Below, piece by piece: positions 23,729 to 33,700 of a stretch of 64,000 nt of DNA. Below the pieces are notes generated by a model. That model was not told the DNA's origin, did not search any database, and was given only the letters and a program-made list of their open reading frames with translations. The translations under genes and the position numbers were made by a program. Numbering within the stretch: the stretch's first letter is position 1; every line of letters begins with the position of its first letter. Source of the DNA: Scylla paramamosain. Its lineage: Eukaryota > Arthropoda > Malacostraca > Decapoda > Portunidae. The DNA is taken from assembly GCF_035594125.1 (NCBI RefSeq), contig NW_026973750.1, positions 236,501 through 300,500 of the forward strand, in the 5' to 3' direction.

Positions 23729-24148
23729 TTAAGGGTTTATGATCCCAGGATGTGAAACTGCCTTCCCTACAGAAGGTGTTGTGAAGTGTTGCACAGCCAC
23801 ATATATTGCCAGTAGCTCTTGGTCAAACACACTATGTTTGACTTGGGCAGCATAGAGGCATTTAGAGTAGAAACTGATTGGAGATACCTCACCTTTGCTG
23901 GTCTGCTGCAGTTCTGCATTGACAGCTGTAGAAGAGGCATCAGTGGTCAGAAACATTTGTGCCTTAGGATCCAGATAAGTAAGGTGAGGAAACCAGGCCA
24001 TTTCTTCTTTAACGGTAGTGAAAGCAGCTGCAGCCTCTTGTGTCCATTTAAGCATAACTGTAGATCTGTGGGGAACACCTTTCTGGAGATTATGCAATTG
24101 GTGTAGCTTCTCTGTAGCTTTGGGGATGAAGTGGTAGTAATAGTTCAC
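23729..24148 (-). pseudogene. Gypsy RT connection and RNase H domain
   Basis: Minus frame of 139 codons: MNYYYHFIPKATEKLHQL (RT connection, normally F.NYYRRFIP), then LKWTQEAAAAF, FLTTDASSTAVNAELQQ (RNase H first Asp in TTDAS) and PISFYSKCLYAAQVKHSVF..ELLAIY (ELLAIY motif). It is followed by an out-of-frame end. RNase H removes the RNA template during reverse transcription. The domain order RT-RNase H-integrase is that of Gypsy/Ty3. Confidence 0.85.
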
Positions 24149-24302
24149 AATTCCCAGGAACTCCCTGAACTTTATTGCTGAAGTTGGCTATGGAAACTGA
24201 CAGATGATTTCTACTTTTTGTGGCAGGTGAGTAATACCTTCCTTACTAACTTTATGCCCAAGAAAATCCACTGCCTCTACTCAAAAAACACCCTTAGCTG
24301 GG

Positions 24303-24409
24303 TCAGCAGCTGCCAAAGGTGAATGCGATTTTCCTCCCTACTGTTTGATGCCACAAGATATCGTCAATGTACGCCATTGCAAATCTCATGTCACGCAAAT
24401 TATGATCCA
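24303..24409 (-). pseudogene. Gypsy RT, downstream half (catalytic YIDD)
   Basis: Directly beside the poly(A) tail of the nested element, the minus strand resumes at MDHNLRDMRFAMAYIDDIL, the Gypsy RT catalytic motif (F/Y-x-D-D). The upstream half ends at LRNAAQT at about 27,305, so the RT gene is split exactly between palm motifs. Confidence 0.88.
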
Positions 24410-27310
24410 TTTTTTTTTTTTTTTTTTTTAATGTAGGAAGGATACTGGCCAAGGGCAACAAAAATCTAATAAAAAAAAAATGCCCACTGAAATGCCAGTC
24501 CCTTAAAAGGATCAAAGCAGTGGTCAAAAATTGGTGGATAAGTGTCTTGAAACCTCCCTCTTGAAGGAATTCAAGTCATAGGAAGGTGGAAATACAGAAG
24601 CAGGCAAGGAGTTCCAGAGTTTACCAGAGAAAGGGATGAATGATTGAGAATACTGGTTAACTCTTGCGTTAGAGAGGTGGACAGAATAGGAGTGAGAGAA
24701 AGAAGAAAGTCTTGTGCAGCGAGGCCGCGGGAGGAGGGGAGGCATGCAGTTAGCAAGATCAGAAGAGCAGTTGGCATGAAAATAGCAGTAGAAGACAGCT
24801 AGATATGCAACATTGCGGCGGTGAGAGAGGGGCTGAAGACAGTCAGTTAGAGGAGAGGAGTTGATGAGACGAAAAGCTTTTGATTCCACCCTGTCTAGAA
24901 CAGCAGTATGAGTGGAACCCCCCCAGACATGTGAAGCATACTCCATACATGGACGGATAAGGCCCTTGTACAGAGTTAGCAGCTGGGGGGGTGAGAAAAA
25001 CTGGCGGAGACGTCTCAGAACACCTAACTTCATAGAAGCTGTTTTAGCTAGAGATGAGATGTGAAGTTTCCAGTTCAGATTATAAGTAAAGGACAGACCG
25101 AGGATGTTCAGTGTAGAAGAGGGGGACAGTTGAGTGTCATTGAAGAAGAGGGGATAGTTGTCTGGAAGATTGTGTCGAGTTGATAGATGGAGGAATTGAG
25201 TTTTTGAGGCATTGAACAATACCAAGTTTGCTCTGCCCCAATCAGAAATTTTAGAAAGATCAGAAGTCAGCCGTTCTGTGGCTTCCCTGCGTGATATGTT
25301 TACCTCCTGAAGGGTTGGACGTCTATGAAAAGACGTGGAAAAGTGCAGAGTGGTATCATCAGCATAGGAGTGGATAGGACAAGAAGTTTGGTTTAGAAGA
25401 TCATTAATGAATAATAAGAAGAGAGTGGGTGACAGGACAGAACCCTGAGGAACACCACTGTTAATAGATTTAGGAGAAGAACAGTGACCGTCTACCACAG
25501 CAGCAATAGAACGGTCAGAAAGGAAACTTGAGATGAAGTTACAGAGAGAAGGATAGAAACCGTAGGAGGGTAGTTTTGAAATCAAAGCTTTGTGCCAGAC
25601 TCTATCAAAGGCTTTTGATATGTCCAAGGCAACAGCAAAAGTTTCACCAAAGTCTCTAAAAGAGGATGACCAAGACTCAGTAAGGAAAGCCAGAAGATCA
25701 CCAGTAGAGCGGCCTTGATGGAACCCATACTGGCGATCAGATAGAAGGTTGTGAAGTGATAGATGTTTAAGAATCTTCCTGTTGAGGATAGATTCAAAAA
25801 CTTTAGATAAGCAGGAAATTAAAGCAATAGGACGGTAGTTTGAGGGATTAGAGCGGTCACCCTTTTTAGGAACAGGTTGAATGTAGGCAAACTTCCAGCA
25901 AGAAGGAAAGGTAGATGTTGACAGACAGAGCTGAAAGAGTTTGACTAGGCAAGGTGCAAGCACGGAGGCACAGTTTCGGAGAACAATAGGAGGGACCCCA
26001 TCAGGTCCATAAGCCTTCCGAGGGTTTAGGCCAGCGAGGGCATGGAAAACATCATTACGAAGAATTTTAATACGTGGCATGAAGTAGTCAGAGGGTGGAG
26101 GAGAGGGAGGAACAAGCCCAGAATCGTCCAAGGTAGAGTTTTTAGCAAAGGTTTGAGCAAAGAGTTCAGCTTTAGAAATAGATGTGATAGCAGTGGTGCC
26201 ATCTGGTTGAAGTAGAGGAGGGAAAGAAGAAGAAGCAAAGTTATTGGAGATATTTTTGGCTAGATGCCAGAAATCACGAGGGGAGTTAGATCTTGAAAGG
26301 TTTTGACATTTTCTGTTAATGAAGGAGTTTTTGGCTAGTTGGAGAACAGACTTGGCATAGTTCCGGGCAGAAATATAAAGTGCATGAGATTCTGGTGAAG
26401 GAAGGCTTAAGTACCTTTTCTGGGCCACCTCTCTATCATGTATAGCACGAGAACAAGCTGTGTTAAACCAAGGTTTAGAAGGTTTAGGACGAGAAAAAGA
26501 GTGAGGAATGTACGCCTCCATGCCAGACACTATCACCTCTGTTATGCACTCAGCACACAAAGACGGGTCTCTGACACGGAAGCAGTAGTCATTCCAAGGA
26601 AAATCAGCAAAATACCTCCTCAGGTCCCCCCAACTAGCAGAGGCAAAACGCCAGAGGCACCTTCGCTTAGGGGGATCCTGAGGAGGGATTGGAGTGATAG
26701 GACAAGATAAAGATATGAGATTGTGATCGGAGGAGCCCAACGGAGAAGAAAGGGTGACAGCATAAGCAGAAGGATTAGAGGTCAGGAAAAGGTCAAGAAT
26801 GTTGGGCGTATCTCCAAGACGGTCAGGAATACGAGTAGGGTGTTGCACCAATTGCTCTAGGTCATGGAGGATAGCAAAGTTGTAGGCTAGTTCACCAGGA
26901 TGGTCAGTGAAGGGAGAGGAAAGCCAAAGCTGGTGGTGAACATTGAAGTCTCCAAGAATGGAGATCTCTGCAAAAGGGAAGAGGGTCAGAATGTGCTCCA
27001 CTTTGGAAGTTAAGTAGTCAAAGAATTTCTTATAGTCAGAGGAGTTAGGAGAGAGGTATACAGCACAGATAAATTTAGTATGAGAATGACTCTGTAGTCG
27101 TAGCCAGATGGTGGAAAACTCGGAAGATTCAAGAGCGTGGGCACAAGAGCAGGTTAAGTCATTGCGCACATAAACGCAGCATCCAGCTTTGGATCGAAAA
27201 TGAGGATAGAGAAAGTAGGAGGGAACAGAAAAGGGGCTACTGTCAGTTGCCTCAGACACCTGAGTTTCAGTGAGGAAAAGAAGATGAGGTTTAGAAGAGG
27301 AGAGGTCTGT
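24410..27310 (-). mobile_element. Nested non-LTR retrotransposon (Jockey/CR1-group), 5'-truncated, poly(A) tail
   Basis: The element runs from a poly(A) tail (T run 24,410-24,429 on the + strand) through a 3' UTR with AGTATCCTTCCTACATT to a 5' edge near 27,310, inside the endonuclease domain. It sits inside the Gypsy RT gene, in the same orientation, between LRNAAQT and MDHNLRDM; about a dozen expected Gypsy bases are missing at the junction. Other copies lie at 19.5, 37.0 and 48.0 kb. The 37-kb copy differs by about two residues over some 255 shared codons, which suggests recent activity. Confidence 0.92.
24524..27259 (-). CDS. Non-LTR retrotransposon endonuclease-reverse transcriptase, intact 911-codon frame
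   Basis: Uninterrupted minus frame, open further upstream to about 27,305 ([11 protein letters not shown], the endonuclease Glu motif), so the printed ATG is internal to the domain. Domains in order: AP endonuclease (GDFNVHH about residue 102; [10 protein letters not shown] about 177); RT with [15 protein letters not shown], catalytic [30 protein letters not shown] and the active-site YADD; thumb [16 protein letters not shown]-terminus [19 protein letters not shown]. No stop or frameshift was seen. The family performs target-primed reverse transcription. The clade (Jockey, CR1 or a crustacean group) cannot be fixed without a tree. Truncation removes the first endonuclease strand and any ORF1, so this copy is probably not autonomous. 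Confidence 0.93.
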   Translation of the reverse strand: MSEATDSSPFSVPSYFLYPHFRSKAGCCVYVRNDLTCSCAHALESSEFSTIWLRLQSHSHTKFICAVYLSPNSSDYKKFFDYLTSKVEHILTLFPFAEISILGDFNVHHQLWLSSPFTDHPGELAYNFAILHDLEQLVQHPTRIPDRLGDTPNILDLFLTSNPSAYAVTLSSPLGSSDHNLISLSCPITPIPPQDPPKRRCLWRFASASWGDLRRYFADFPWNDYCFRVRDPSLCAECITEVIVSGMEAYIPHSFSRPKPSKPWFNTACSRAIHDREVAQKRYLSLPSPESHALYISARNYAKSVLQLAKNSFINRKCQNLSRSNSPRDFWHLAKNISNNFASSSFPPLLQPDGTTAITSISKAELFAQTFAKNSTLDDSGLVPPSPPPSDYFMPRIKILRNDVFHALAGLNPRKAYGPDGVPPIVLRNCASVLAPCLVKLFQLCLSTSTFPSCWKFAYIQPVPKKGDRSNPSNYRPIALISCLSKVFESILNRKILKHLSLHNLLSDRQYGFHQGRSTGDLLAFLTESWSSSFRDFGETFAVALDISKAFDRVWHKALISKLPSYGFYPSLCNFISSFLSDRSIAAVVDGHCSSPKSINSGVPQGSVLSPTLFLLFINDLLNQTSCPIHSYADDTTLHFSTSFHRRPTLQEVNISRREATERLTSDLSKISDWGRANLVLFNASKTQFLHLSTRHNLPDNYPLFFNDTQLSPSSTLNILGLSFTYNLNWKLHISSLAKTASMKLGVLRRLRQFFSPPQLLTLYKGLIRPCMEYASHVWGGSTHTAVLDRVESKAFRLINSSPLTDCLQPLSHRRNVAYLAVFYCYFHANCSSDLANCMPPLLPRPRCTRLSSFSHSYSVHLSNARVNQYSQSFIPFSGKLWNSLPASVFPPSYDLNSFKREVSRHLSTNF

Positions 27311-27597
27311 GCTGCATTACGTAAAGCAAAATTCATATATTTGAACTCATATAATTCAAATGGTGTGGTAATAGCTGTTTTAGGTATGTCTGGTGGGTGC
27401 ACCAGTATCTGATGGAATGCCCTCACTAAATCAATTTTTGGAAAAATAGTTTGTCTTTTTAGCATAGTTTGTCTTTTTAGCTTCAGATAGAAATCTTGAA
27501 TATGTGGGATTGGATATCTATCTGGCACTGTGACTTTGTTCAGTGCCCTATAGCCCCCACATGCATGCCACTCCTTACCCGAAGGCTTTGGCACCAC
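27310..27597 (-). pseudogene. Gypsy RT, upstream half
   Basis: Minus frame with [20 protein letters not shown] (normally W R x C G D Y R x L N), [32 protein letters not shown] (catalytic Asp in IDL) and [20 protein letters not shown], then NAAQT, where the nested element interrupts it. A duplicated LKRQT segment (MLKRQT repeated) lies ahead of KIDLVRAF, a small in-frame tandem duplication. Confidence 0.9.
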
Positions 27598-27609
27598 ATG
27601 AAGAGATGC

Positions 27610-27895
27610 CTAACAACTCATGAATACTTGTATAATTCTGCCCTTTAGTAGGGAGTCAAACTCTGCCTTTGCAGCACAGAGTCTATCAGGAGGCAATCGC
27701 TGTGGCAGAGTGAAGATTGGTGGGCCAGTTGTCTCTGTGGTGGTGCACAGCATGGGCCGTGGTTTGTCGCTGCTGGAGAGGCTCTGTGAGTGTATGAAAT
27801 TGCTGAAGGAGGGCTGCATATTCTGTATTGTTGTGAGTCAGGGTGATGCACTGACTCTCACACCTGGCAACAATGCCTGTGATGGTACTATGTGA
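27610..27895 (-). pseudogene. Gypsy pol, protease-RT linker
   Basis: Minus frame reads TTETTGPPIFTLPQRLPPDR and then AAKAEFDSLLKGRII, the conserved linker before Gypsy RT (family pattern: I-x-T-x-G-P-P-V...R-R-L-x-P-x-R...A-K-x-E-F). It ends in a stop just ahead of the RT frame. Confidence 0.8.
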
Positions 27896-27939
27896 TGACT
27901 GTTGTCTTATGCACTGATGGCCAGGGTCAATGATTAGAT

Positions 27940-28195
27940 CGAGTATGTTAAAACGTCATAACCCATTATGAGTTGAGTAACTTTAGCAACAACAAAAATC
28001 CATGGGAACTTATGATGGGAGCTGAAATCCAGCACAATCCTCTCGGTACCACATGTTGCTATTGGTGCACCGTTGACCACAAGGTCTTACGCTGGTGGCT
28101 TAATCAAGTGACTGTCCTATGATGGGGAAAGAATGCTGAATGACATTCCTGTTTCAACTAAGAAACCTTTAATGGTGCATCTATCCTTCACTCAT
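27940..28195 (-). pseudogene. Gypsy protease (retropepsin) remnant
   Basis: Minus strand carries a KGFLVETGMSFSILSPS block, where the usual D-T/S-G active site is E-T-G, then LVVNGAPIATCGTERIVLDF and WIFVVAKVTQLIMGYDVL, the retropepsin core and its I-x-G-x-D-x-L end. Loss of the catalytic Asp implies it is inactive. No gag and no 5' LTR follow; the sequence switches at about 28,200 to an unrelated tandem duplication. Confidence 0.7.
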
Positions 28196-28206
28196 AGCAT
28201 TCTTCT

Positions 28207-28779
28207 GGAGTGAAATTCTCGGGAAAAGCAGAGTATACTTCTTTACTTGCTGCGTGTCAGAGCCTAAGAGAGCAAAAATGGTGGCGTGGCTACTGGCTTG
28301 GTGTGCGCTTGTCTGGCGGCTGCTGATTGGCCTCAGATCACTTCCGCACTACTTAGTCCTCTAAGGATCCTCCTGTTCCCTATTTGGTTTTCCTAAATCT
28401 AATTAGTATCCTCCTCTGCCTAGTTTAGCATCATTATTGCACAATAATCATATTTCAAGGAGTTCTCTGGCCATCCTGAGTGAAATGGCCTTTTCTGGAC
28501 ATCTGGAGTGAAGTTCTTGGGAAAAGCAGAGTGTACTTCTTTACTTGCTGCGTGTCAGAGCCTAAGAGAGCAAAAATAGTGGCATGGCTACCAGCTTGGT
28601 GTGCATTTGTTTGGCGGCTGCTGATTGGCCTCAGATCACTACTTAGTCCTCTAAGGATCTGCCTGTTCCCTATTTGCTTTTCCTAAATCTAATTAATATC
28701 CTCCTCTGCCTAGTTTAGCATCATTATTGCACAATAATCGTATTTCAAGGAGTTCTCTGGCCATCCTGAGTGAAATGTC
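28207..28779. repeat. Two-copy direct tandem duplication (~280 bp, offset 298 bp)
   Basis: 28,207-28,488 and 28,505-28,779 align almost throughout (GGAGTGAA.TTCT.GGGAAAAGC to GGCCATCCTGAGTGAAAT). The main differences are scattered substitutions and an ~8-bp deletion near the CTTCCGCACTACTTAG site. It starts where the Gypsy protease relic stops. Confidence 0.92.
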
Positions 28780-29159
28780 CTGTAGCATACACTATTCAAA
28801 ACAAGGTGAGTGGGGTGTTCTTGAGAGATTTTCATATAGTATAAAGTCCCCCTCTATATATAAAAAATTGTAATACATTTGTAACAGAAATGTCATAGAA
28901 GAAATGTGTCGTAGAATTTGTTATACTGGTAAGTAATATTGTACAGTAACATTTTTGTACCAGTGTCCAGTAAATGATAAAACTTCAGACATGCAGTATC
29001 CAGACAAATACAAGTCACAGACATGCCATGTACAAATTATGATGGGTATTGGCGGGATCACTGAAACGGTCCTTAACATATTCACTTATAGCTTATTGTT
29101 TTACTTGTTTACTAGTAACAAAAATGCATAGTGAAGTTCACTGTAGCTCCCCTGTGCAG
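28780..29159. other. End of the large intron, no recognised feature
   Basis: AT-rich sequence preceding exon D. It has no recognisable transposon ends. Confidence 0.4.
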
Positions 29160-29332
29160 ATGTTGGTCCTGCTTGGCCTGCAGAAACACCAGGAGTAGGA
29201 TACACAGACTGGCTATGTTGGTGGTGCCTCTGTGGGAACATCTTGTGTGGAAGGAACCTCCAGCCACCCTGCCCTTGGAGCAGGCCAGGGTCCTCTTCCA
29301 TCATGTGTTTGCTGCTTTCATATTTAACTACA
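29160..29332 (+). CDS. Unidentified cellular gene, exon D
   Basis: Acceptor CCCCTGTGCAG ends at 29,159 (a second in-phase CTGCAG ends at 29,183). Donor TACA|GTGAGTAT at 29,333 is near-consensus. The frame reads RIHRLAMLVVPLWEHLVW, KEPPATLPLEQARVLFHH and VFAAFIFNY. It continues exon C (phase 2) and passes phase 1 to exon E. Three successive junctions with matched phases make this the best-supported cellular gene in the window. I do not recognise the family; the helical, non-repetitive protein looks conserved. Confidence 0.68.
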
Positions 29333-29439
29333 GTGAGTATTGGCTGTGTTGTGGTTACTGCAGGACTGTCACCATCCTATCACCCACCACTTGCAGGTTA
29401 CAGGAGACAGTGGTGTTACCAGTGTGTGGCACTTGTATT

Positions 29440-29670
29440 GTGGTGGTGGTGGTGATTGATGAGTTTCTTGTGAAATAGGTGATGTTGGTGAAGATAGTGA
29501 TGGTGAAGGGTTGCGATGCTAGTGATTTGCTTGTGGTGGAGGTGGTGTCAGTAAAGATGTTGATGGTAGTGATGAGTTGTGGTGAGCTGTTTATGGGGTC
29601 TTTCTGAGGTGATGTTGATGAAGATTTTAGTGATAATGATGGTGATGAGTTCTGATGCTAATGAGTTTCT
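29440..29670. repeat. Degenerate GTGATG-type trinucleotide-rich repeat
   Basis: Imperfect iterations of GGTGATG, GATGTTGATG and GTGGTGG within the intron between exons D and E. Low complexity, no gene. Confidence 0.7.
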
Positions 29671-29681
29671 TTTGTTACCAG

Positions 29682-29823
29682 ATGAGGAGTACGTGAGTCA
29701 CTCCCTGTCTGTCCTGCAGGAGAGTGGTCACTTGCAGCTGAGGGAAGAGCTGATGAGCCTCATAAACTTCCCAGGAGCTTTCCTGGGGCACTTTAGCCTG
29801 CTTGCCAAGAAACGCAGAAAAAA
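29682..29823 (+). CDS. Unidentified cellular gene, exon E
   Basis: Acceptor TTTTGTTACCAG ends at 29,681 and donor AAAAAA|GTAATG is at 29,824. Joined to exon D the frame reads NEEYVSHSLSVLQESGHLQL, then LREELMSLINFPGAFLGHFS and LLAKKRRKK, a basic end that could act as a nuclear localisation signal. Phase 2 is passed to exon F. Function unknown. Confidence 0.7.
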
Positions 29824-30266
29824 GTAATGTTACATATTTTGCATTCTTGATTGATAAGAAAACAGAAGACAGTGGTAATTTCAATAAATATCATGATTCT
29901 CTGTTTTATTTCTATACTCTGCTATGATGTTACAAAGGGATTCATGTTGTGCCACCTTTAAAGCAAATTTGTCTTCATTTATCTTATGGTCCCTCTTAAT
30001 TTCTCGCCTTATTTTTGCTTCTTTTTGATTTCCTGTGCTCTTACATTTTCTCTATTCCTTTGTATTCACCGTATCTTGTTGACTCCTTTCTTTATTCAGT
30101 ACTTTTGTCATCCTTCTGCCCCTTTTTTTATTACATGTTCTGTTTGTTCCTTTCTTCATGACCCAGTTTCCTCTTAAAAACACACTTGAAGATGACAAAA
30201 GCTGACTGAAGGAGAATATGAAGCCCACCTTTGAAGTAGTGGCATAAATATTTCCTTTTATTTCAG

Positions 30267-31200
30267 AGTGGAAGGCATCTCACTAAGGTCTCTGAACCAA
30301 GCTGCATCCCAGTATAAGAAGGCCATCCAGCAGAGGCAAAAGAGAGCACAGAACACCTCTAAGGCCGCAACTATTACTTCATCTAAAGACATCGACCAGG
30401 AGACTCAAAAAGATGGACCATGTGACTCAGAGAAAGATTTTTGTGATCATACCGAATCTAATGACAAAGTAGATGAAAAATGGGGTCCCATTGAAGGTAA
30501 TAAAGATAAAGCAAGAGGGAAGCAGAATGAAGTTCAAGAGAAAGCCAAGTCAGTGGAGCAACAGTGTGATGAAACAGATATAGAAAAACAGATGGAATCA
30601 ACCCAAGAAGAAAGGGAATCAGAGGCTGTGCTGTCCAGTGCTTCAATAACAAAGAAAACGTCAAGGAAAAGTAAGAAAATGTTGGGAGACTCTGAGAATG
30701 TTTTGAAGAATAATAATCATCACTCTGTTGGAGCAGATTCTCAGTATGCCACTCAGGCTGATTGGTTGAAAGATTTGCCACTCCCTGAAGTAAGTGGAGA
30801 AACTGTTTCATTAATGTCATGTGACAGAAATGACACAACCAATCTTAAAACAAAAAAACAATGCTCAAAAAAAAGGAGCAGTTTTAGAGTCACATCCAAT
30901 CTTAAAACAAAAAAACAATGCTCAAAAAAAAGAAGGAGCAGTTTTAGAGTCCCAGTAATGGATTGGATTAAAGATGTACCACTCACTTATGAGAATAGAC
31001 AGTCTAAGACAGAAGCATCGTTAGAAAGAGACATCACACCAGTATCCAAAACCAAGGATCTCACACTCACAATCAGGAAGCACCAATTCAAGAGTAAAAG
31101 ACAAAAAACCTTAATGAAATGGACTGAAGGTCTCCCATTTGATACTGAAAAGATACTAGCTGGCTTAAAGAAATCACTTCATGAACACAACACATCATAG
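30267..31200 (+). CDS. Unidentified cellular gene, exon F (last coding exon in this copy)
   Basis: Acceptor TTTTATTTCAG ends at 30,266 after a 443-bp intron without other features. The phase from exon E gives KVEGISLRSLNQAASQYKK and an open frame to TAG at 31,198. The ~310-residue product is charged and low in hydrophobics, probably disordered. It has a duplicated basic module (NLKTKKQCSKKRSSFRV twice, 57-60 bp apart) and three spaced copies of a short W-hydrophobic motif (DWLKDLPLPE, DWIKDVPLTYE, KWTEGLPFDTE), which could be repeated docking peptides. After the TAG the same frame enters the 11-codon repeat downstream, so the ancestral protein was probably longer. Confidence 0.72.
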
Positions 31201-31250
31201 ATGAACAAGATAGCTTTAAGTATCAATCAATCTGTGGACAAGATAGCTTA
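31201..31250 (+). repeat. 33-bp tandem repeat, left part
   Basis: About 1.5 units (GACAAGATAGCTTTAAGTA...CAATC..TGTG) immediately after the exon F stop and in the same frame (NKIALSINQSVDKIA). Separated from the main array by the transposon at 31,251. Confidence 0.85.
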
Positions 31251-32810
31251 AGGCCCGGCTCACCCTCTGACACAAAAAAATTAATTTAAAAAAAAAGTAT
31301 AAAGTCTTTCAACTTAAAACTATCAGGGTACAATGTGTATCTGATTGTCGACTTTATGTGAGCAGGAGAATGTGATACGTCATGCCTGCTGATCGTATGA
31401 TGTCATAACTTTTTTTTACATAGAAGCTTTTTCTGGTGTTATTTTTTGTCATAGAGACACCTGCTTCTTCATGGAAATACTCACATAGTATACAAAGAGC
31501 ATGTAAGTTTGCTTTTCTTTAAATTCCCAATATGTACTGAGTTATCGAGGCCGTAATAAGCACGTTTTGCGCGGTTGCGCCGATCGCGATTTTTCGTTGA
31601 TAAAATTTTTTTCTCAAGTTTTTCACTTTATCGAAAAAAACGAACTTACATAATGAAGGGACAGCCAATATGTATCAATATGAAAAGTTACTGGAAGTTT
31701 CAACCATTTTTAAATGTTTGATAATTTTTTAAAGTCAACATTTTTAGTTTTGAGATACAGGCATTTAAAGATTTCAGTACAATGTAACTTAGCTATTTAT
31801 TTCATGATTGGCTTTATTTTCACATGCAAAGCTCTTTGACTCATATTGATAATTTACACAACAAACCAATGTATAATTATAATATAAAAAATTTAAAAAG
31901 TATAAAAGTAAAAACACTACCGCCCTTGGTGTTGTGTCCAGGTGCCTTGTTCTTCATCTTCTTTTGCTTTTACCGGCAAAATGCCTCGCTGCTGGGGTGC
32001 CTTCACATTACCAAGTCCTTAGAGAGAGGTTTTGTTTTACCAGCAATGAGCGACTTCCCTCTCAATGGCAATGCTCACCAAACAGGTATAGTGTACGTAC
32101 TACACATCCATCGCCCCAATCCCGGGGCCATATGTTTCACCTTCGGCTGCTTTCTTCTCCTCTTCTTCCCGCACTTCCCTTATTTTCCTTTCTTTTTATC
32201 TCTTCTTAGTTTCTGTTAGTGATCCAGCTAATCTCTTCCTGTCCATCCTCTTCCTTATTTCCACGGCCTCCATCCCGCTTTCTCCCACCACCATCCCTAC
32301 AGCTGCAGATCCCAGGTTGAAGCTAATTACTCCTCTTCTTCTTAGTTAGTGGCATGGTGTTTATATGTGAATGTTAGAAGGGGACTAACAATAAACAAGC
32401 CAGCTAATGTAGCACAAATGCTTTTATTAGCAAGGTGAACCACAGCGAGCAGTGCATAACATCCACTAACTGTGGCTTTGAGGTGACTAAGTCACTCATT
32501 GAGGGGGAAACAGCGAGAGGTGCACCATGCTGGTGTTGCCATACATATGTCTAGAATTATTCACACAGAAGAAAACAAGGAAAAATTAGCTTTATTTACA
32601 GCAAAACAAGGCTCATACTTGCGCGCATCCTTTAAATGGTTACACCCCTCGGACCTTTAAATCACCATGTGGGGCGCGCAAAAATTTTCCAGCCATTTAA
32701 ATACACGTTCCTATATTTGCCTACATACATATACACTTCAAATCTGCTATAATCTCAATTTTTATTTTTTTTTTTATATTTTTTGATATTTCAGAGGGTG
32801 AGCCAGGCCT
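31251..32810. mobile_element. Non-autonomous TIR DNA transposon (TTAA or TA target duplication)
   Basis: Terminal inverted repeats: AGGCCCGGCTCACCCTCTGA at 31,251-31,270 and the complement of AGGCCTGGCTCACCCTCTGA at 32,791-32,810, one mismatch. Flanks read GCTTA| and |TAAGT, compatible with a TTAA (piggyBac-type) or TA (Tc1/mariner-type) duplication. Clean removal restores a repeat unit GATAGCTTAAGTACC identical to the neighbouring unit at 32,840. The AT-rich interior holds no transposase. A short open stretch at 31,824-32,219 lacks recognisable domains. Confidence 0.85.
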
Positions 32811-33220
32811 TAAGTACCAATCAATGAATGGAGAAGATAGCTTAAGTACCAATCAATGTGTGGACAAGATAGTTTTAAGTACCAATCAATGTGTGGACAA
32901 GATGGCTTTAAGTACCAGTCTGTGGACAAGACAGCTTTAAGTACCAATCAGTGTGTGGACAAGATGGCTTTAAGTTGCAATCAGTCTGAGAACAAGACAG
33001 CTTTAAATACCAATCAGTCTGTGGACAAGATAGTTTTAAATACCAATCAGTGTGTGGACAAGACAGCTTTAAGTACCAGTCAGTGTGTGGACAAGATAGC
33101 TTTAAGTACCAGTCTGACAAGACAGCTTTAAGTACCAGTCAATGTGTGGACAAGACAGCTTTAAGTACCAGTCAATGTGTGGACAAGACAGCTTTAAGTA
33201 CCAATCAGTCTGTGGAAGAG
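32811..33220 (+). repeat. 33-bp tandem repeat, main array
   Basis: About 12 units of TGTGGACAAGACAGCTTTA-AGTACCAATCAG type, 11 codons long (VDKTALSTNQ plus C/S), with unit deletions near 32,918 and 33,113 that shift the frame. Contiguous copies without spacers. Unit length divisible by 3 and in-frame continuity with exon F imply a former protein repeat. Confidence 0.92.
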
Positions 33221-33700
33221 GAAAATAATGAAGACCAAAGTGTGACAGGTCCACCATGTGTGAATGATTTGTTGTACAATAGTGAAGAAGGGGACATCAC
33301 CTCATTCAAAAAAAACAAATTGATCAGGGGAATGAAGCTCCATCAAGGAAGTGTACAAGAGCAGACAGGAAATCAAACACTGACATTACTAGTGAGAGAC
33401 AGAAATCAGACAATAAAAGAAAGGCTGACAGAGTTGAGAAAAAAAAGGAAACTTAAGAGAAAAAGAAAAGTTCAGATGAAAGCCCATGTCATAGTAAAGT
33501 AACAGACTCTAGCCCTGCTGCAACTCAAGAAGAAAGTGTTAGAGGCAGCATCTTGTTGTTTGTCAGGAAACACATTCAAACCACAGAGAGTGAAGATATT
33601 GGTGGAAGTGTCAGAGATGGTGAATGTGAAAAAGGCAAGAGAGTTCTTAGGAAAGAGAAAAAGCAAACACAGACCAAGAGGGGAGTGAGGGAGGGAGTAG
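33221..33700 (+). pseudogene. Former C-terminal extension of the exon F protein
   Basis: After the array the frame reads SVEEENNEDQSVTGPPCVND, then a lysine/arginine-rich ERLTELRKKRKLKRKRK stretch, and ends at 33,502. In a shifted frame, SPCHSKVTDSSPAATQEESV and then KGKRVLRKEKKQTQTKR continue to about 33,690. The same hydrophilic, basic style as exon F and its position beyond the in-frame repeat suggest a displaced C-terminus. The TAG at 31,198, the transposon and frameshifts now separate it. It might still be 3' UTR. Confidence 0.5.

Noticed and set aside
26438..26710. Plus-strand frames antisense to the 911-codon RT frame
   Set aside because: Shadows of the intact minus-strand retrotransposon ORF; no independent signals.
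31824..32219. Protein-coding gene inside the TIR transposon
   Set aside because: Low-complexity Phe/Leu-rich frame without domains, in AT-rich DNA. It is better explained as chance.
32811..33220. CRISPR-like regular repeat
   Set aside because: The 33-bp units are contiguous, without unique spacers, in a eukaryotic context and in frame with a coding exon.
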